Shown here in pieces: positions 11,388 through 21,279 of a DNA stretch of 64,000 nucleotides. Source of the DNA: Serratia liquefaciens ATCC 27592 (lineage in GTDB: Bacteria; Pseudomonadota; Gammaproteobacteria; Enterobacterales; Enterobacteriaceae); contig NC_021741.1 in NCBI RefSeq assembly GCF_000422085.1, positions 2,046,001 through 2,110,000 of the forward strand. Reading direction: 5' to 3'. The number at the start of each line of letters is the position of its first letter. Position 1 is the first letter of the stretch. The notes under the pieces were generated by a model that ran no database searches, was not told where the DNA came from, and saw nothing but the letters and a program-made list of their open reading frames with translations. The translations under genes were made by a program, and so were the position numbers.

Positions 11388-12488
11388 ATGACTTACGTCG
11401 CGTCAATTCCCACCCTGTATAGTGACGCCTGCATTACCTATGCCACGCTGTCCGTCAGCTATTTTGCCCTCAGTAAAAATGCGCCTTTTTCTTATCAGTC
11501 CGAAGGATGGAAGCGTATAGTCTTTGGCCTGCTTGCCGGGCTGGCGGTGCTGTTTCTCAATCAGGACCGGCTGGAGTTGAGCGGTAACCTGCATTTCAGC
11601 TTTGCCATGATCCCGATGATACTGGTGACCTTTTATGGCGGGACGGTCAGTGGACTGGTCTGCTACCTGATGTCGCTGGCATTTACGGGAGGCTTGACCG
11701 TCGATAATCTGTTTATCGGCTCGATCATCATTCCATTGCTGTTGTCGCGTGTGTGGTTGAGAAAGTCGAATCGGGTGTTTTATCTCACCATTGGCATCAT
11801 TGCGCTGTACCGTATCGGAGTGGTCTGGTTATTGGCAGATATACGCGCGCTATGGGGAGATGTGTTGTTGTATCAGGCGGTCTCGGCCCTGTGTCTGGCA
11901 ATATGCTTCCACGGGCTGAATTTCAAAGAGCGCCATATCCACGCTTATTTCTCTATGCGTGATAAAGCCACCACCGACAGCCTCACCCATATCAATAATC
12001 GCGCTAGTGTAGACTATCGACTCATCCAGCAGCAGGCGGAGCGCAGCCCCTGCGGGTTGATGATCCTCGATCTGGATAATTTCAAACGAATCAACGACAC
12101 CTACGGCCATTTGGCCGGCGACCTGCTGCTGGCTCGCGTCGGACAACTGTTGCAAAGCAGCGTGCGCAGTGAGGATTTCGTCGGTCGTTATGGCGGTGAG
12201 GAATTTATCGTGATCACCGCCAGTTATGATCCGACGGTGATTGGCGGTGTGGCGGAGCGCATACGACGCAGCGTGGAAACGACGTTATTTTTGCTGGATG
12301 AAGACGTCGAGGCACGTATCACGGTTTCTATCGGTGCGTCGTTATACCTGCCCGGCATGGCGTTGGACAAGGCAATAGAGGTCACGGATGAGGCGCTGTA
12401 TGACGCCAAGCGGCAGGGGAAAAATCGGGTGGTCTGCAGCAGGCTGATGCAGCTTGCCCCGCTGGGTGCCGGTTTTCGGCAGGAATAA
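11388..12488 (+). CDS. Membrane-bound diguanylate cyclase (GGDEF domain)
   Basis: Likely makes cyclic di-GMP from two GTP. The first ~175 residues contain several hydrophobic helices in the style of 5TM (LytS/YhcK-type) sensor modules. The C-terminal ~170 residues form a GGDEF domain with LDLDNFKRINDTYGH and the active-site motif GGEEF at 269-273. An RxxD inhibitory I-site (RSED, 260-263) lies exactly five residues before it, so product inhibition is expected. No EAL domain is present. The ribosome site is weak and the start is the only reasonable ATG. The input signal is unknown. Confidence 0.9.
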   Translation: MTYVASIPTLYSDACITYATLSVSYFALSKNAPFSYQSEGWKRIVFGLLAGLAVLFLNQDRLELSGNLHFSFAMIPMILVTFYGGTVSGLVCYLMSLAFTGGLTVDNLFIGSIIIPLLLSRVWLRKSNRVFYLTIGIIALYRIGVVWLLADIRALWGDVLLYQAVSALCLAICFHGLNFKERHIHAYFSMRDKATTDSLTHINNRASVDYRLIQQQAERSPCGLMILDLDNFKRINDTYGHLAGDLLLARVGQLLQSSVRSEDFVGRYGGEEFIVITASYDPTVIGGVAERIRRSVETTLFLLDEDVEARITVSIGASLYLPGMALDKAIEVTDEALYDAKRQGKNRVVCSRLMQLAPLGAGFRQE

Positions 12489-12512
12489 CCCCTCCTGAAG
12501 GTTCAGGAGGGG
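12489..12512. terminator. Convergent hairpin between the GGDEF gene and mfd
   Basis: Perfect 11-bp arms CCCCTCCTGAA / TTCAGGAGGGG separated by 2 nt, immediately after the cyclase stop and 7 nt before the mfd stop on the other strand. No T run on either strand, so it may act as a 3'-end stabiliser or a weak terminator. Confidence 0.45.
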
Positions 12513-12518
12513 GATAGG

Positions 12519-15500
12519 TCAGGCCGCCAGAGTATGTTCGCGGAATGCGGTCAGCAGTTCCTCGGTAAACTTAAGGCGTTTCTGGCGGTCGGTCAGGTCC
12601 AGCATAAACTTCAGCTTGGTCGGCCCATCCAGGCGATAGATCTGCGGGTTGCTTTGCAACAGGCCAATCAAATAGCCCGGATCGACCCGATTCTTCTCAC
12701 CAAACTCGATAAAACCACCGCGCTCATTACCTTCGATGCGCTTGATTCCCAGCTTCTGTGCATGTTGACGCAGCGCCGCACTTTGCAGCAGGTTGCGCGC
12801 CGCATCAGGCAGCAGGCCGAAACGGTCGATCAGCTCCACTTTCAACTCTTCCAGCTCGGCGTCGTTTTTCGCGCTGGCGATGCGTTTGTAGAACGACAGG
12901 CGCGTGTTGACGTCTGGGATATAGTCATCTGGCAGCAGGGCCGGCATGCGCAGCTCCACCTCGGTCTGGTTGCTGGTAAGATCTTCCAGCGAAGGTTCGC
13001 GCCCGTGTTTGAGTGCATCCACCGCGCTTTCCAACAGTTCCATGTACAGCGAAAAGCCGACGGTGGTCATCTGGCCGCTCTGGTCTTCGCCCAGCAGTTC
13101 GCCTGCGCCACGGATCTCCAGATCGTGGGTAGCCAGAGCAAAGCCGGCGCCCAGGTCTTCCAGTGACGCGATGGCCTCCAGCCGCTTATGCGCGTCGGTG
13201 CTCATGGCTTTCGGATTTGGCGTCAGCAAATAAGCATAGGCCTGATGGTGAGAACGTCCGACGCGACCGCGTAACTGATGCAATTGCGCCAGCCCGAAAC
13301 GATCGGCGCGTTCGATGATAATGGTATTGGCGCTGGGAATATCGATACCGGTTTCGATAATGGTGGTACAGACCAGTACGTTAAAGCGCTGGTGGTGGAA
13401 ATCGTTCATCACCCGTTCCAAATCACGTTCGCGCATCTGGCCGTGGCCAATGGCGATACGCGCTTCTGGCACCAGCTCAGCCAGTTTTTCCGCCGCCTTC
13501 TCAATATTTTCCACGTCGTTATACAGATAATAAACCTGACCGCCGCGCAGCACTTCACGCAGGATAGCCTCGCGCACCACCAGGCTGTCGTATTCGCGCA
13601 CGAAGGTTTTCACCGCCAAACGACGCGCCGGTGGGGTAGCGATAATCGACAGGTCACGCATGCCGCTCATCGCCATATTCAACGTACGCGGGATTGGCGT
13701 CGCGGTGAGCGTCAGAATATCCACATCGGCACGCATCGCCTTGATGCGCTCTTTGTGGCGAACGCCGAAGCGGTGTTCTTCATCGACGATCAGCAGCCCC
13801 AAATCTTTCCAGCGCAGATCGCTCTGCAGCAGTTTGTGGGTACCGATGATGATGTCTACCTTACCGTCGACGGCATCGTCCATCACCTGTTGCTGCTCTT
13901 TGGCGCTACGGAAACGCGACATCATCTCGATGCGGATCGGCCAGGTGGCGAAGCGGTCGCGGAAGTTGTCAAAATGCTGCTGCGCCAGCAGGGTGGTTGG
14001 CACCAACACCGCCACCTGCTTGCCGTTTTCTACCGCCAGGAAGGCGGCACGCATCGCCACTTCGGTTTTGCCGAAGCCGACGTCGCCACAGACCAGACGA
14101 TCCATGGCCAGGGGTTGGCACATGTCGCTCAGCACGGCGTTGATTGCCTGCTCCTGATCTGGGGTGGTTTCAAACGGGAAACTTTGGCAGAACAGCTGAT
14201 ACTGCTCACGGTTATGTTTAAAGGCGAAGCCGGTTTTGGCCGCGCGCTGTGCGTAAATATCCAGCAGTTCCGCCGCAACGTCCCGCACCCGTTCGGCGGC
14301 TTTTTGCCGTGCGCGCGTCCAGGCGTCTCCACCCAACTTGTGCAGCGGGGCGTTTTCGTCCGCACCGCCGGCGTAGCGGCTGATCAGATGCAATGAAGAG
14401 ACCGGCACGTAGAGTTTGTCTTCGCCGGCGTAGGCCAGGATCAGGTATTCGGCCTTGATGCCGCCGGCTTCCAGCGTGGTCAGGCCAACGTAACGCCCGA
14501 CGCCGTGCTCCAGGTGCACCACAGGCTGGCCAGGGTGCAACTCCGCCAGGTTGCGGATCAGCACATCGGTATTAATGGTGCGACGGTTGTCCTGGCGACG
14601 GCGGCTAACGCGCTCGCCGAGCAGATCGCTTTCGCAGATCAGCGCCCGGTTGCGCATGCCGTCGAGGAAGCCGCGTTCGGAGGCGCCGACCATCATGTAG
14701 CGACCCGCCGGCTCGGCCTGATCGAGATGCTGGATCAAGGCGGTGCCGAGCTTGATGCGGCCGAGCAAATCCTGCAGCGTTTCACGGCGGCCTTCGCTTT
14801 CCACCGAGAAAATGATGCTGCCGTCGAAGCTTTCAGTAAAACGACGCAGGTTGTCCAGCGGCGCTTTCTGTTGGGCTTGCACCGCCAGATCAGGCAGGGT
14901 GCGATAATCCAGATTGGTGTTGCCGGCTTTGGCTGGCAGCTCTTCGGTTTTCAGCGCCATACGTGGCCAGGCTTTCAATTCGCTAAACAGCTCGTCAACC
15001 CGCAGCCACAGGCTTGGCGGCGCCAGCAGTGGGCGCATAGGATCGACCCGGCGGCTCTCGTAGCGTTGGTTAACGTCCAGCCAGAAACGATCGGCTGCGT
15101 TCTCCAGATTGCCGGTGTTGACGATCAGCGTGTTCTCCGGCAGGTAGCTGAACAGTGACGGCAGCGGTTGGCTGAAGAACAGCGGTTGCCAGTATTCGAT
15201 ACCGGCTGGCCAGGTGCCTTTGCTGACCTGCTGATAAATATGTTCGGCGTCGCGGCGCACCTCAAACTGCTCGCGCCACTGGCTGCGGAACAGTTCGATG
15301 GCGTTTTTGTCGGTAGGGAATTCATGGGCCGGCAGCAGATTGATGGCCTCGACTTCGTTCACCGTACGCTGGTTGTCGACATCAAAGGTGCGCAGGCTGT
15401 CGATTTCATCGTCGAAGAAATCGATGCGGTAAGGTTCTTCGCTGCCCATGGGGAACAGGTCGAGCAGCGCGCCGCGGGTGGCGAACTCACCGTGTTCCAT

Positions 15501-15998
15501 TACCTGATCGACGCTACGGTAGCCGGCCTGTTCCAGTTGGGCGCGCAGTTTGTCGCGTGACAGGCGCTGGCCTTTTTTCATCACCAGCGCGTGGCCGTGC
15601 AGAAACTCGTGCGGACAAACGCGCTGCATTAAGGTATTGACCGGCAGAATAATTACGCCACGGGCCATGGTCGGCAGATGGTACAGGCTCGACAGGCGGG
15701 CAGAGATGATTTCCTGATGCGGCGAGAAGCTGTCGTAAGGCAGGGTTTCCCAGTCGGACAGGGTGGTTACCATCTGGTCGGTAAACTGCTGAATTTCGTC
15801 GCGCAACCGCAGGGCATTTTGCATGTCCGGGGCGATCAGCATCACCGGCCCGTTATGACGTTCGACGATCTCGGCGCACTCCACGGCGCAGGCCGAGCCG
15901 GTCAGCTGCCCCAACTGGCGCAAATCGCCCGCGCGTTCAGGCAGGGAATAACGGGAGGATGACGATGAAGAACGGTTAGGGTTATCGGAGGTGCTCAT
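12519..15998 (-). CDS. mfd: Transcription-repair coupling factor Mfd
   Basis: ATP-dependent DNA translocase that removes RNA polymerase stalled at lesions and recruits UvrA. The 1159-aa product aligns throughout with E. coli Mfd (1148 aa). It has an N-terminal UvrB-like module (DWETLPYDSFSPHQ), the RNA-polymerase-interacting region around VVHLEHGVGRYVGL, Walker A GDVGFGKTEVAMRA, the DEEH box, helicase motifs TATPIPRTLNMA and QLRGRVGRS, and the C-terminal inhibitory domain. I chose the ATG at 15996-15998; a TTG six codons upstream is possible. A serine-rich stretch after the start (SSSSSS) is an N-terminal variation relative to E. coli. Confidence 0.97.
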   Translation of the reverse strand: MSTSDNPNRSSSSSSRYSLPERAGDLRQLGQLTGSACAVECAEIVERHNGPVMLIAPDMQNALRLRDEIQQFTDQMVTTLSDWETLPYDSFSPHQEIISARLSSLYHLPTMARGVIILPVNTLMQRVCPHEFLHGHALVMKKGQRLSRDKLRAQLEQAGYRSVDQVMEHGEFATRGALLDLFPMGSEEPYRIDFFDDEIDSLRTFDVDNQRTVNEVEAINLLPAHEFPTDKNAIELFRSQWREQFEVRRDAEHIYQQVSKGTWPAGIEYWQPLFFSQPLPSLFSYLPENTLIVNTGNLENAADRFWLDVNQRYESRRVDPMRPLLAPPSLWLRVDELFSELKAWPRMALKTEELPAKAGNTNLDYRTLPDLAVQAQQKAPLDNLRRFTESFDGSIIFSVESEGRRETLQDLLGRIKLGTALIQHLDQAEPAGRYMMVGASERGFLDGMRNRALICESDLLGERVSRRRQDNRRTINTDVLIRNLAELHPGQPVVHLEHGVGRYVGLTTLEAGGIKAEYLILAYAGEDKLYVPVSSLHLISRYAGGADENAPLHKLGGDAWTRARQKAAERVRDVAAELLDIYAQRAAKTGFAFKHNREQYQLFCQSFPFETTPDQEQAINAVLSDMCQPLAMDRLVCGDVGFGKTEVAMRAAFLAVENGKQVAVLVPTTLLAQQHFDNFRDRFATWPIRIEMMSRFRSAKEQQQVMDDAVDGKVDIIIGTHKLLQSDLRWKDLGLLIVDEEHRFGVRHKERIKAMRADVDILTLTATPIPRTLNMAMSGMRDLSIIATPPARRLAVKTFVREYDSLVVREAILREVLRGGQVYYLYNDVENIEKAAEKLAELVPEARIAIGHGQMRERDLERVMNDFHHQRFNVLVCTTIIETGIDIPSANTIIIERADRFGLAQLHQLRGRVGRSHHQAYAYLLTPNPKAMSTDAHKRLEAIASLEDLGAGFALATHDLEIRGAGELLGEDQSGQMTTVGFSLYMELLESAVDALKHGREPSLEDLTSNQTEVELRMPALLPDDYIPDVNTRLSFYKRIASAKNDAELEELKVELIDRFGLLPDAARNLLQSAALRQHAQKLGIKRIEGNERGGFIEFGEKNRVDPGYLIGLLQSNPQIYRLDGPTKLKFMLDLTDRQKRLKFTEELLTAFREHTLAA

Positions 15999-16250
15999 TA
16001 AGGTATCTTTAATCAATGTGTTAAATTTCGCCCGGCACAGATTACAACGCGCCTTTACCCGGTAATACTAGCCCACTGAGCCATAAACTGACATAGGTAA
16101 AAGCGCGAAACCCGTCGCCTTTCAAGCGGCGACTTTCAAATGTACTGCAGGCAGATTAGTCGCTCCAGTAACGTTAGCGGGCGAATAAATTCGCCCCGAT
16201 GACTCAGCCACAGGCCAGAGATTGAAGGTTGTGGTGCCCGTAATGCGGCG

Positions 16251-17234
16251 TTATTCCTGCGCGCCCATGGCAAGATAGTCGGCGATTTTATCAACGTCGA
16301 CGTTGCCGCCGCTGACGATCACCCCGACTTTTTTACCCCGCAGGTCGAGCAGTGAATTCATCGCCGCCGCCGCGGCCAGGCAGCCTGTGGGCTCGACCAC
16401 CATTTTCATCCGTTCCATAAAGAAACGCATCTGTCGGCACAGCTGCTGGTCGCTGACCGTTAAAATATCTTCTACATACTGTTGAATGATCGGGAACGTC
16501 AGCGTGCCCACCTGCTGCGTTTGCGCACCGTCGGCGATGGTTTTTGGCACTGGGATCTGTACCGGCTGGCCGCTACGGAACGCCAGCTGAACGTCGTTAC
16601 CTGCCTGTGGTTCAACGCCGAAAACGCGGCACCCGGGCGACCAGTGGTGTGCCGCCACCGCGCTGCCCGCCAGCAAACCACCGCCGCCGGTGCACACCAA
16701 CAAGACGTCCAGCGGCCCGACTTCCTCAATCAACTCTTTGGCGGCGGTGCCTTGGCCGGCGATCACCTGCGGGTAATCATAAGGCGGCACTATCGTCAGG
16801 CCCTGTTCGGCTGCCAACCGCTGGGTTATGGCAGCACGGTCTTCGCTGTGCCGCTGATAAATCACGACGTTGGCGCCGTAGCCGCGCGTTGCTGCCAGCT
16901 TGGTTGCCGGTGCGTCGTGCGGCATCACTATGGTCACCTTGACCCCCAGTTCCCGTGCCGCCAATGCCATTGCCTGCGCATGGTTGCCGGAGGAGAAGGC
17001 AATTACACCAGCCTGGCGCTGCGCCGGGCTCAATTGAGCAATAGAATTGTACGCGCCACGAAACTTGAAGGCGCCTACACGCTGGAAGTTTTCGCACTTG
17101 AAGAACAGCTGCGCCCCGGCGATGTTGTCGGCCTGCTGCGAGGTCATGACCGGTGTGCGCAGGGCATGTCCTGCCAGGATTTCGGCGGCGGTAGAGATAT
17201 CGGCGGCGGTGATGCAGTGGGGCGTTGAACTCAT
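16251..17234 (-). CDS. PLP-dependent threonine/serine (or hydroxyaspartate) dehydratase
   Basis: A 327-aa fold-type II PLP enzyme. The cofactor lysine is in VGAFKFRGAYN, the substrate loop is SSGNHAQ, and the phosphate-binding glycine loop is CTGGGGLL. There is no C-terminal ACT regulatory domain, so it resembles catabolic threonine dehydratase, serine racemase or threo-3-hydroxyaspartate dehydratase rather than biosynthetic IlvA. It is divergent from a YheO-type regulator 85 nt away, a pairing that suggests control by a specific amino acid. I cannot fix the substrate from sequence alone. Confidence 0.85.
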   Translation of the reverse strand: MSSTPHCITAADISTAAEILAGHALRTPVMTSQQADNIAGAQLFFKCENFQRVGAFKFRGAYNSIAQLSPAQRQAGVIAFSSGNHAQAMALAARELGVKVTIVMPHDAPATKLAATRGYGANVVIYQRHSEDRAAITQRLAAEQGLTIVPPYDYPQVIAGQGTAAKELIEEVGPLDVLLVCTGGGGLLAGSAVAAHHWSPGCRVFGVEPQAGNDVQLAFRSGQPVQIPVPKTIADGAQTQQVGTLTFPIIQQYVEDILTVSDQQLCRQMRFFMERMKMVVEPTGCLAAAAAMNSLLDLRGKKVGVIVSGGNVDVDKIADYLAMGAQE

Positions 17235-17319
17235 GGCGACCTCGTCTGGTGAAAGGTTGATTGATTACCCGATCATTTTAATTTACTCTTTGTAAAGTTA
17301 TTGTCAAACGGTTAAGTTT

Positions 17320-17961
17320 ATGAGCGATCTCAGGCAGGAAAATGCGCTGCTGTTGCGCGAAGCGGAAAAAATTGTTCAGGCACTGGGCGCGATGTTTGCG
17401 CCCAGCTGTGAAGTGGTGTTGCACGATCTGACGCAACCGAATCATGCCATCGTCAGCATCGCCAATAACCTGTCGAACCGCAGTATCGGCGATGCCGCCA
17501 GCGAAATGGGGCTTGAGCGTATTGCCTCGCCGGATTTTCCGGACGTGGTGCAAAACTATGCCAATGCGTTCCCGGATGGGCGTCCGGCCAAGAGCACCTC
17601 CATTGGTCTGCGCAACAGCCAGGGGGTCTTCGTGGCGGCGATCTGCCTTAACCTGGACGTTTCAATCTTCAACAGCGTCAACGCCATCCTGCAACAACTG
17701 ACCGCGGTGGTGCAGAGCACGCCGCAGGCGGCGGATGAAGGGGCTCGCTCACTGTCCGACATTGCTTCAGTGATCAATAACTTTGCCGCTTCGCATGCCA
17801 CTGCACCGCGCGCGCTCACGTCTGAGCAGCGTGTTCAGGTGATCCAGCAACTAAAGCAGCAGGGCTATCTGCAACTGCGCGGGGCAGCCACCATGGCGGC
17901 GGAGGCGCTGGGGATTTCCCGGGTGTCGGTTTACAACCTGTTAAAGCGCGATGCCGGGTGA
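17320..17961 (+). CDS. YheO-type PAS / helix-turn-helix transcriptional regulator
   Basis: A 213-aa protein with an N-terminal YheO-like PAS domain (about residues 8-115, with SCEVVLHDLTQPNHAIVSIANNL and FVAAICLNLDVS). The C-terminal helix-turn-helix is at about 175-210 (GAATMAAEALGISRVSVYNLLK). Members such as DauR control D-arginine catabolism; others sit beside amino-acid deaminases. Being divergent from the adjacent dehydratase, it probably regulates that gene. The effector is unknown. Both promoters must lie within the short shared intergenic region. Confidence 0.88.
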   Translation: MSDLRQENALLLREAEKIVQALGAMFAPSCEVVLHDLTQPNHAIVSIANNLSNRSIGDAASEMGLERIASPDFPDVVQNYANAFPDGRPAKSTSIGLRNSQGVFVAAICLNLDVSIFNSVNAILQQLTAVVQSTPQAADEGARSLSDIASVINNFAASHATAPRALTSEQRVQVIQQLKQQGYLQLRGAATMAAEALGISRVSVYNLLKRDAG

Positions 17962-18078
17962 CGTGCTGCCGCTGGCGCGATCGACGGAATAAAAGGCGTC
18001 AGGGTGGTTCCCTAAACGGGGTATAGCCTTTATTATCCTTGATCACTTTGCTTAAGCTACGGCAACAAAACGGATTTC

Positions 18079-19281
18079 ATGTATCAACCTGTCGCGTTAT
18101 TCATTGGCCTGCGCTACATGCGCGGGCGGGCATCAGACCGCTTCGGACGGTTTGTTTCCTGGCTTTCCACCATCGGCATTACGCTGGGGGTGATGGCGTT
18201 GGTCACCGTCTTGTCGGTGATGAACGGTTTTGAAAAGGATCTGGAAAACAACATACTCGGTCTGATGCCGCAGGCGTTGATCACCAGCCCACAGGGCTCG
18301 ATCAACCCTCAGCAGATCCCGGCATCGGCGGTACAAAGCCTGCAGGGCGTTAGCCGCGTAGCGCCACTGACCACTGGTGACGTAGTGCTGCAAAGCGCTC
18401 GCAGCGTGGCGGTCGGCGTGATGTTGGGGGTCAATCCGGATGAAGCCGATCCTTTGACGCCGTTCCTGGTCAACGTCAAGCAGCAGCTGTTGCAGCCGGG
18501 CCAGTACAACATCATTATCGGCGAGCAGTTGGCCGGACAACTCGGCGTTAAACGCGGCGATCCGCTGCGGGTGATGGTGCCCAGCGCCAGCCAGTTCACG
18601 CCGATGGGCCGCATCCCTATTCAACGCCTGTTTACCGTGGTCGGCACTTTCCATGCCAACAGCGAAGTGGACGGCACCCAGATGCTGGTCAATCAGCAGG
18701 ATGCCTCACGTCTGTTACGCTACCCGGCGGGCAATATCACCGGATGGCGCCTGTTCCTGCAGCAGCCGCTGATGGTCGATACTCTCAGCCAACAGAAATT
18801 GCCGCAGGGCACCGAGTGGAAAGACTGGCGCGAGCGCAAGGGCGAGCTGTTCCAGGCAGTGCGTATGGAGAAAAACATGATGGGGCTGTTGCTTAGCCTG
18901 ATCGTGGCCGTCGCGGCCTTTAACATCATTACTTCACTCGGCCTGCTGGTGATGGAGAAGCAGGGCGAAGTTGCCATTCTGCAGACCCAGGGCCTGACGC
19001 GTCGACAGATCATGTCGGTATTTATGGTGCAAGGCGCCAGCGCCGGCATTATCGGCTCGCTGCTCGGTACGCTGCTGGGCGTGTTGCTGGCCAGCAACCT
19101 GAATAACCTGATGCCGATCCTCGGCGCTTTGATTGACGGCGCATCGCTGCCGGTGGCGGTGGATCCGCTGCAGGTGACGATTATCGCCGTAGCGGCGATG
19201 GCGGTGTCTCTGTTGTCCACGCTTTACCCTTCATGGCGCGCTGCCGCCGTACAACCCGCTGAGGCTTTACGTTATGAGTAA
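18079..19281 (+). CDS. lolC: Lipoprotein-releasing ABC transporter permease LolC
   Basis: Inner-membrane subunit of LolCDE, which extracts outer-membrane lipoproteins and passes them to LolA. The 400-aa protein has the MacB/FtsX-type layout: one N-terminal helix (about 20-45), a large periplasmic domain (about 50-260) with the LolA-binding hook region, and three C-terminal helices (about 270-385). It aligns with E. coli LolC from [18 protein letters not shown] to the last residues PAEALRYE. Its end overlaps lolD by 8 nt. Confidence 0.97.
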   Translation: MYQPVALFIGLRYMRGRASDRFGRFVSWLSTIGITLGVMALVTVLSVMNGFEKDLENNILGLMPQALITSPQGSINPQQIPASAVQSLQGVSRVAPLTTGDVVLQSARSVAVGVMLGVNPDEADPLTPFLVNVKQQLLQPGQYNIIIGEQLAGQLGVKRGDPLRVMVPSASQFTPMGRIPIQRLFTVVGTFHANSEVDGTQMLVNQQDASRLLRYPAGNITGWRLFLQQPLMVDTLSQQKLPQGTEWKDWRERKGELFQAVRMEKNMMGLLLSLIVAVAAFNIITSLGLLVMEKQGEVAILQTQGLTRRQIMSVFMVQGASAGIIGSLLGTLLGVLLASNLNNLMPILGALIDGASLPVAVDPLQVTIIAVAAMAVSLLSTLYPSWRAAAVQPAEALRYE

Positions 19282-19978
19282 CCATCTTTTGTTGCAGTGC
19301 GACAACCTGTGCAAGACCTATCAGGAAGGCAACCTGCATACCGACGTACTGCGCAATGTCAGCTTTGCCATGCAGCCGGGCGAGATGATGGCGATTGTCG
19401 GCAGCTCGGGTTCCGGTAAAAGTACCTTGCTGCATCTGCTGGGTGGGCTGGACTCACCAACCTCCGGCGAGGTGATTTACAAAGGGCAGTCTCTGAATAC
19501 CCTGTCATCGGCCGCCAAGGCGGAGCTGCGTAACCGCCAGTTGGGCTTTATCTACCAGTTCCATCATCTGTTGCCTGACTTTACCGCGCTGGAAAACGCC
19601 GCGATGCCTTTGCTGATCGGCGGGATGAAACCGGCGCAGGCGCAGGAAAAGGCGCTGGAAATGCTGACGGCGGTCGGGCTGGCAAAACGCAGCAAGCACC
19701 GGCCGTCAGAACTCTCCGGCGGTGAGCGTCAGCGCGTGGCGATTGCCCGTGCGCTGGTCAATAACCCGTCGCTGGTATTGGCGGACGAACCTACCGGTAA
19801 CCTCGATAAACGCACTGCCGACAGCATTTTCGATCTGCTCGGCGAATTGAACGTGCGCCAGGGCACTGCGTTTCTGGTGGTCACTCATGACTTGCAGTTG
19901 GCCAAGCGCCTCAGCCGCCAGCTGGAAATGGCCGATGGCCATCTGCAGGCCCAGTTGACGCTGTTGGGGGCTGAGTAA
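19274..19978 (+). CDS. lolD: Lipoprotein-releasing ABC transporter ATPase LolD
   Basis: Cytoplasmic ATPase that powers LolCDE. The 234-aa protein has Walker [11 protein letters not shown]-loop [15 protein letters not shown] signature [10 protein letters not shown], Walker [13 protein letters not shown] and the switch histidine in VVTHD. It overlaps lolC by 8 nt and shares one base with lolE (TAATG), so the three are translationally coupled and made in matched amounts. Confidence 0.98.
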   Translation: MSNHLLLQCDNLCKTYQEGNLHTDVLRNVSFAMQPGEMMAIVGSSGSGKSTLLHLLGGLDSPTSGEVIYKGQSLNTLSSAAKAELRNRQLGFIYQFHHLLPDFTALENAAMPLLIGGMKPAQAQEKALEMLTAVGLAKRSKHRPSELSGGERQRVAIARALVNNPSLVLADEPTGNLDKRTADSIFDLLGELNVRQGTAFLVVTHDLQLAKRLSRQLEMADGHLQAQLTLLGAE

Positions 19979-21225
19979 TGGCGGGAGCGTCACTTTCGTT
20001 TCTGACGGCCCTGCGCTTCAGCCGTGGGCGCAAGCGCGGCGGCATGGTGTCGCTGATCTCGGTGATTTCCACCATAGGTATCGCGCTGGGCGTGGCGGTG
20101 CTGATCGTCGGCCTGAGCGCCATGAACGGTTTTGAGCGCGAGCTGAAAAATCGTATTTTGGCGGTGGTGCCGCACGGTGAAATAGAGCCGGTGAAGCAGC
20201 CGTTCAAAGACTGGTCGTCAATTTTGCAACGGGTGGAGAAAGTACCCGGCATTTTAGCTGCCGCTCCCTATATCAATTTTACCGGCCTGATGGAAAACGG
20301 CGCACAGCTGCGGGCGGTCGGGGTGAAAGGGGTGGATCCTCAGCAGGAAAACCAGCTTAGCGCGCTGCCGAAATATGTGCAGGGCGACGCCTGGGCCAAT
20401 TTCAAAAGCGGTGAGCAACAGGTGATCCTCGGCAAGGGCGTCGCCGACGCTTTGGGCGTCCAGCAGGGCAGCTATGTGACGGTGATGATCCCCAACAGCG
20501 ACCCGCAGATGAAGCTGTTGCAACCGAAGCGCATTCGTTTACACGTCACCGGGATTTTGCAGCTCAGCGGTCAGCTCGATCACAGTCTGGCTATGGTGCC
20601 ACTGGCCGATGCCCAACAGTATCTGGACATGGGTGACAGCGTCACAGGTATTGCCATCAAGGTTAACGACGTGTTTGCCGCCAACAAGCTGGTGCGCGAC
20701 GCCGGTGAAGTCACCAATTCCTACGTGTATATCAAGAGTTGGATCGGCACCTACGGCTATATGTACCGCGATATCCAGATGATCCGCGCGATTATGTATT
20801 TGGCGATGGTGCTGGTGATCGGCGTGGCCTGTTTTAACATTGTCTCCACGCTGGTGATGGCGGTGAAGGATAAAAGTGGTGATATCGCCGTACTGCGCAC
20901 CTTGGGGGCCAAAGACGGTTTTATCCGCGCCATATTCATCTGGTACGGCCTGCTGGCCGGGCTGGTGGGTAGCCTCAGCGGCGTGGTGGTCGGGGTTATC
21001 GCCTCACTGCAGCTGACCAACATCATCAAAGGATTGGAAAAGCTGATGGGGCATTCGTTCCTGTCGGGAGATATCTACTTCATCGACTTCCTGCCTTCCG
21101 AGCTACACTGGCTGGACGTGGTGATTGTACTGGTGACCGCGCTGGTGCTCAGCCTGTTGGCCAGCTGGTATCCGGCCAGGCGCGCCAGCCGTATCGATCC
21201 GGCGCGAGTGTTGAGCGGACAATAA
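19978..21225 (+). CDS. lolE: Lipoprotein-releasing ABC transporter permease LolE
   Basis: Second membrane subunit of LolCDE; it contacts the lipoprotein substrate. The 415-aa protein has the same one-plus-three helix architecture with a periplasmic domain, and it matches E. coli LolE (414 aa) including [46 protein letters not shown] and the terminal [10 protein letters not shown]-rich terminator follows, although nagK continues in the same direction. Confidence 0.97.
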   Translation: MAGASLSFLTALRFSRGRKRGGMVSLISVISTIGIALGVAVLIVGLSAMNGFERELKNRILAVVPHGEIEPVKQPFKDWSSILQRVEKVPGILAAAPYINFTGLMENGAQLRAVGVKGVDPQQENQLSALPKYVQGDAWANFKSGEQQVILGKGVADALGVQQGSYVTVMIPNSDPQMKLLQPKRIRLHVTGILQLSGQLDHSLAMVPLADAQQYLDMGDSVTGIAIKVNDVFAANKLVRDAGEVTNSYVYIKSWIGTYGYMYRDIQMIRAIMYLAMVLVIGVACFNIVSTLVMAVKDKSGDIAVLRTLGAKDGFIRAIFIWYGLLAGLVGSLSGVVVGVIASLQLTNIIKGLEKLMGHSFLSGDIYFIDFLPSELHWLDVVIVLVTALVLSLLASWYPARRASRIDPARVLSGQ

Positions 21226-21234
21226 TGAAAATCA

Positions 21235-21263
21235 GGGGAGGCAGAGATGCCGCCCCTTTTTTT
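21235..21263 (+). terminator. Rho-independent terminator between lolE and nagK
   Basis: Stem GGGGAGGC / GCCGCCCC (one A-G mismatch) with loop AGAGAT, followed by seven T. It partly insulates nagK from the lolCDE transcript. Confidence 0.8.
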
Positions 21264-21279
21264 AGCCTGAGGGTGGGTT

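Noticed and set aside
13278..14396. 372-codon plus-strand frame opposite mfd
   Set aside because: Mfd is intact on the minus strand across this interval; no ribosome site or family features in the opposite frame.
16114..16130. Small hairpin GTCGCC/GGCGAC between mfd and the dehydratase gene
   Set aside because: Only six base pairs, no T run and no gene end nearby on the plus strand; likely chance.
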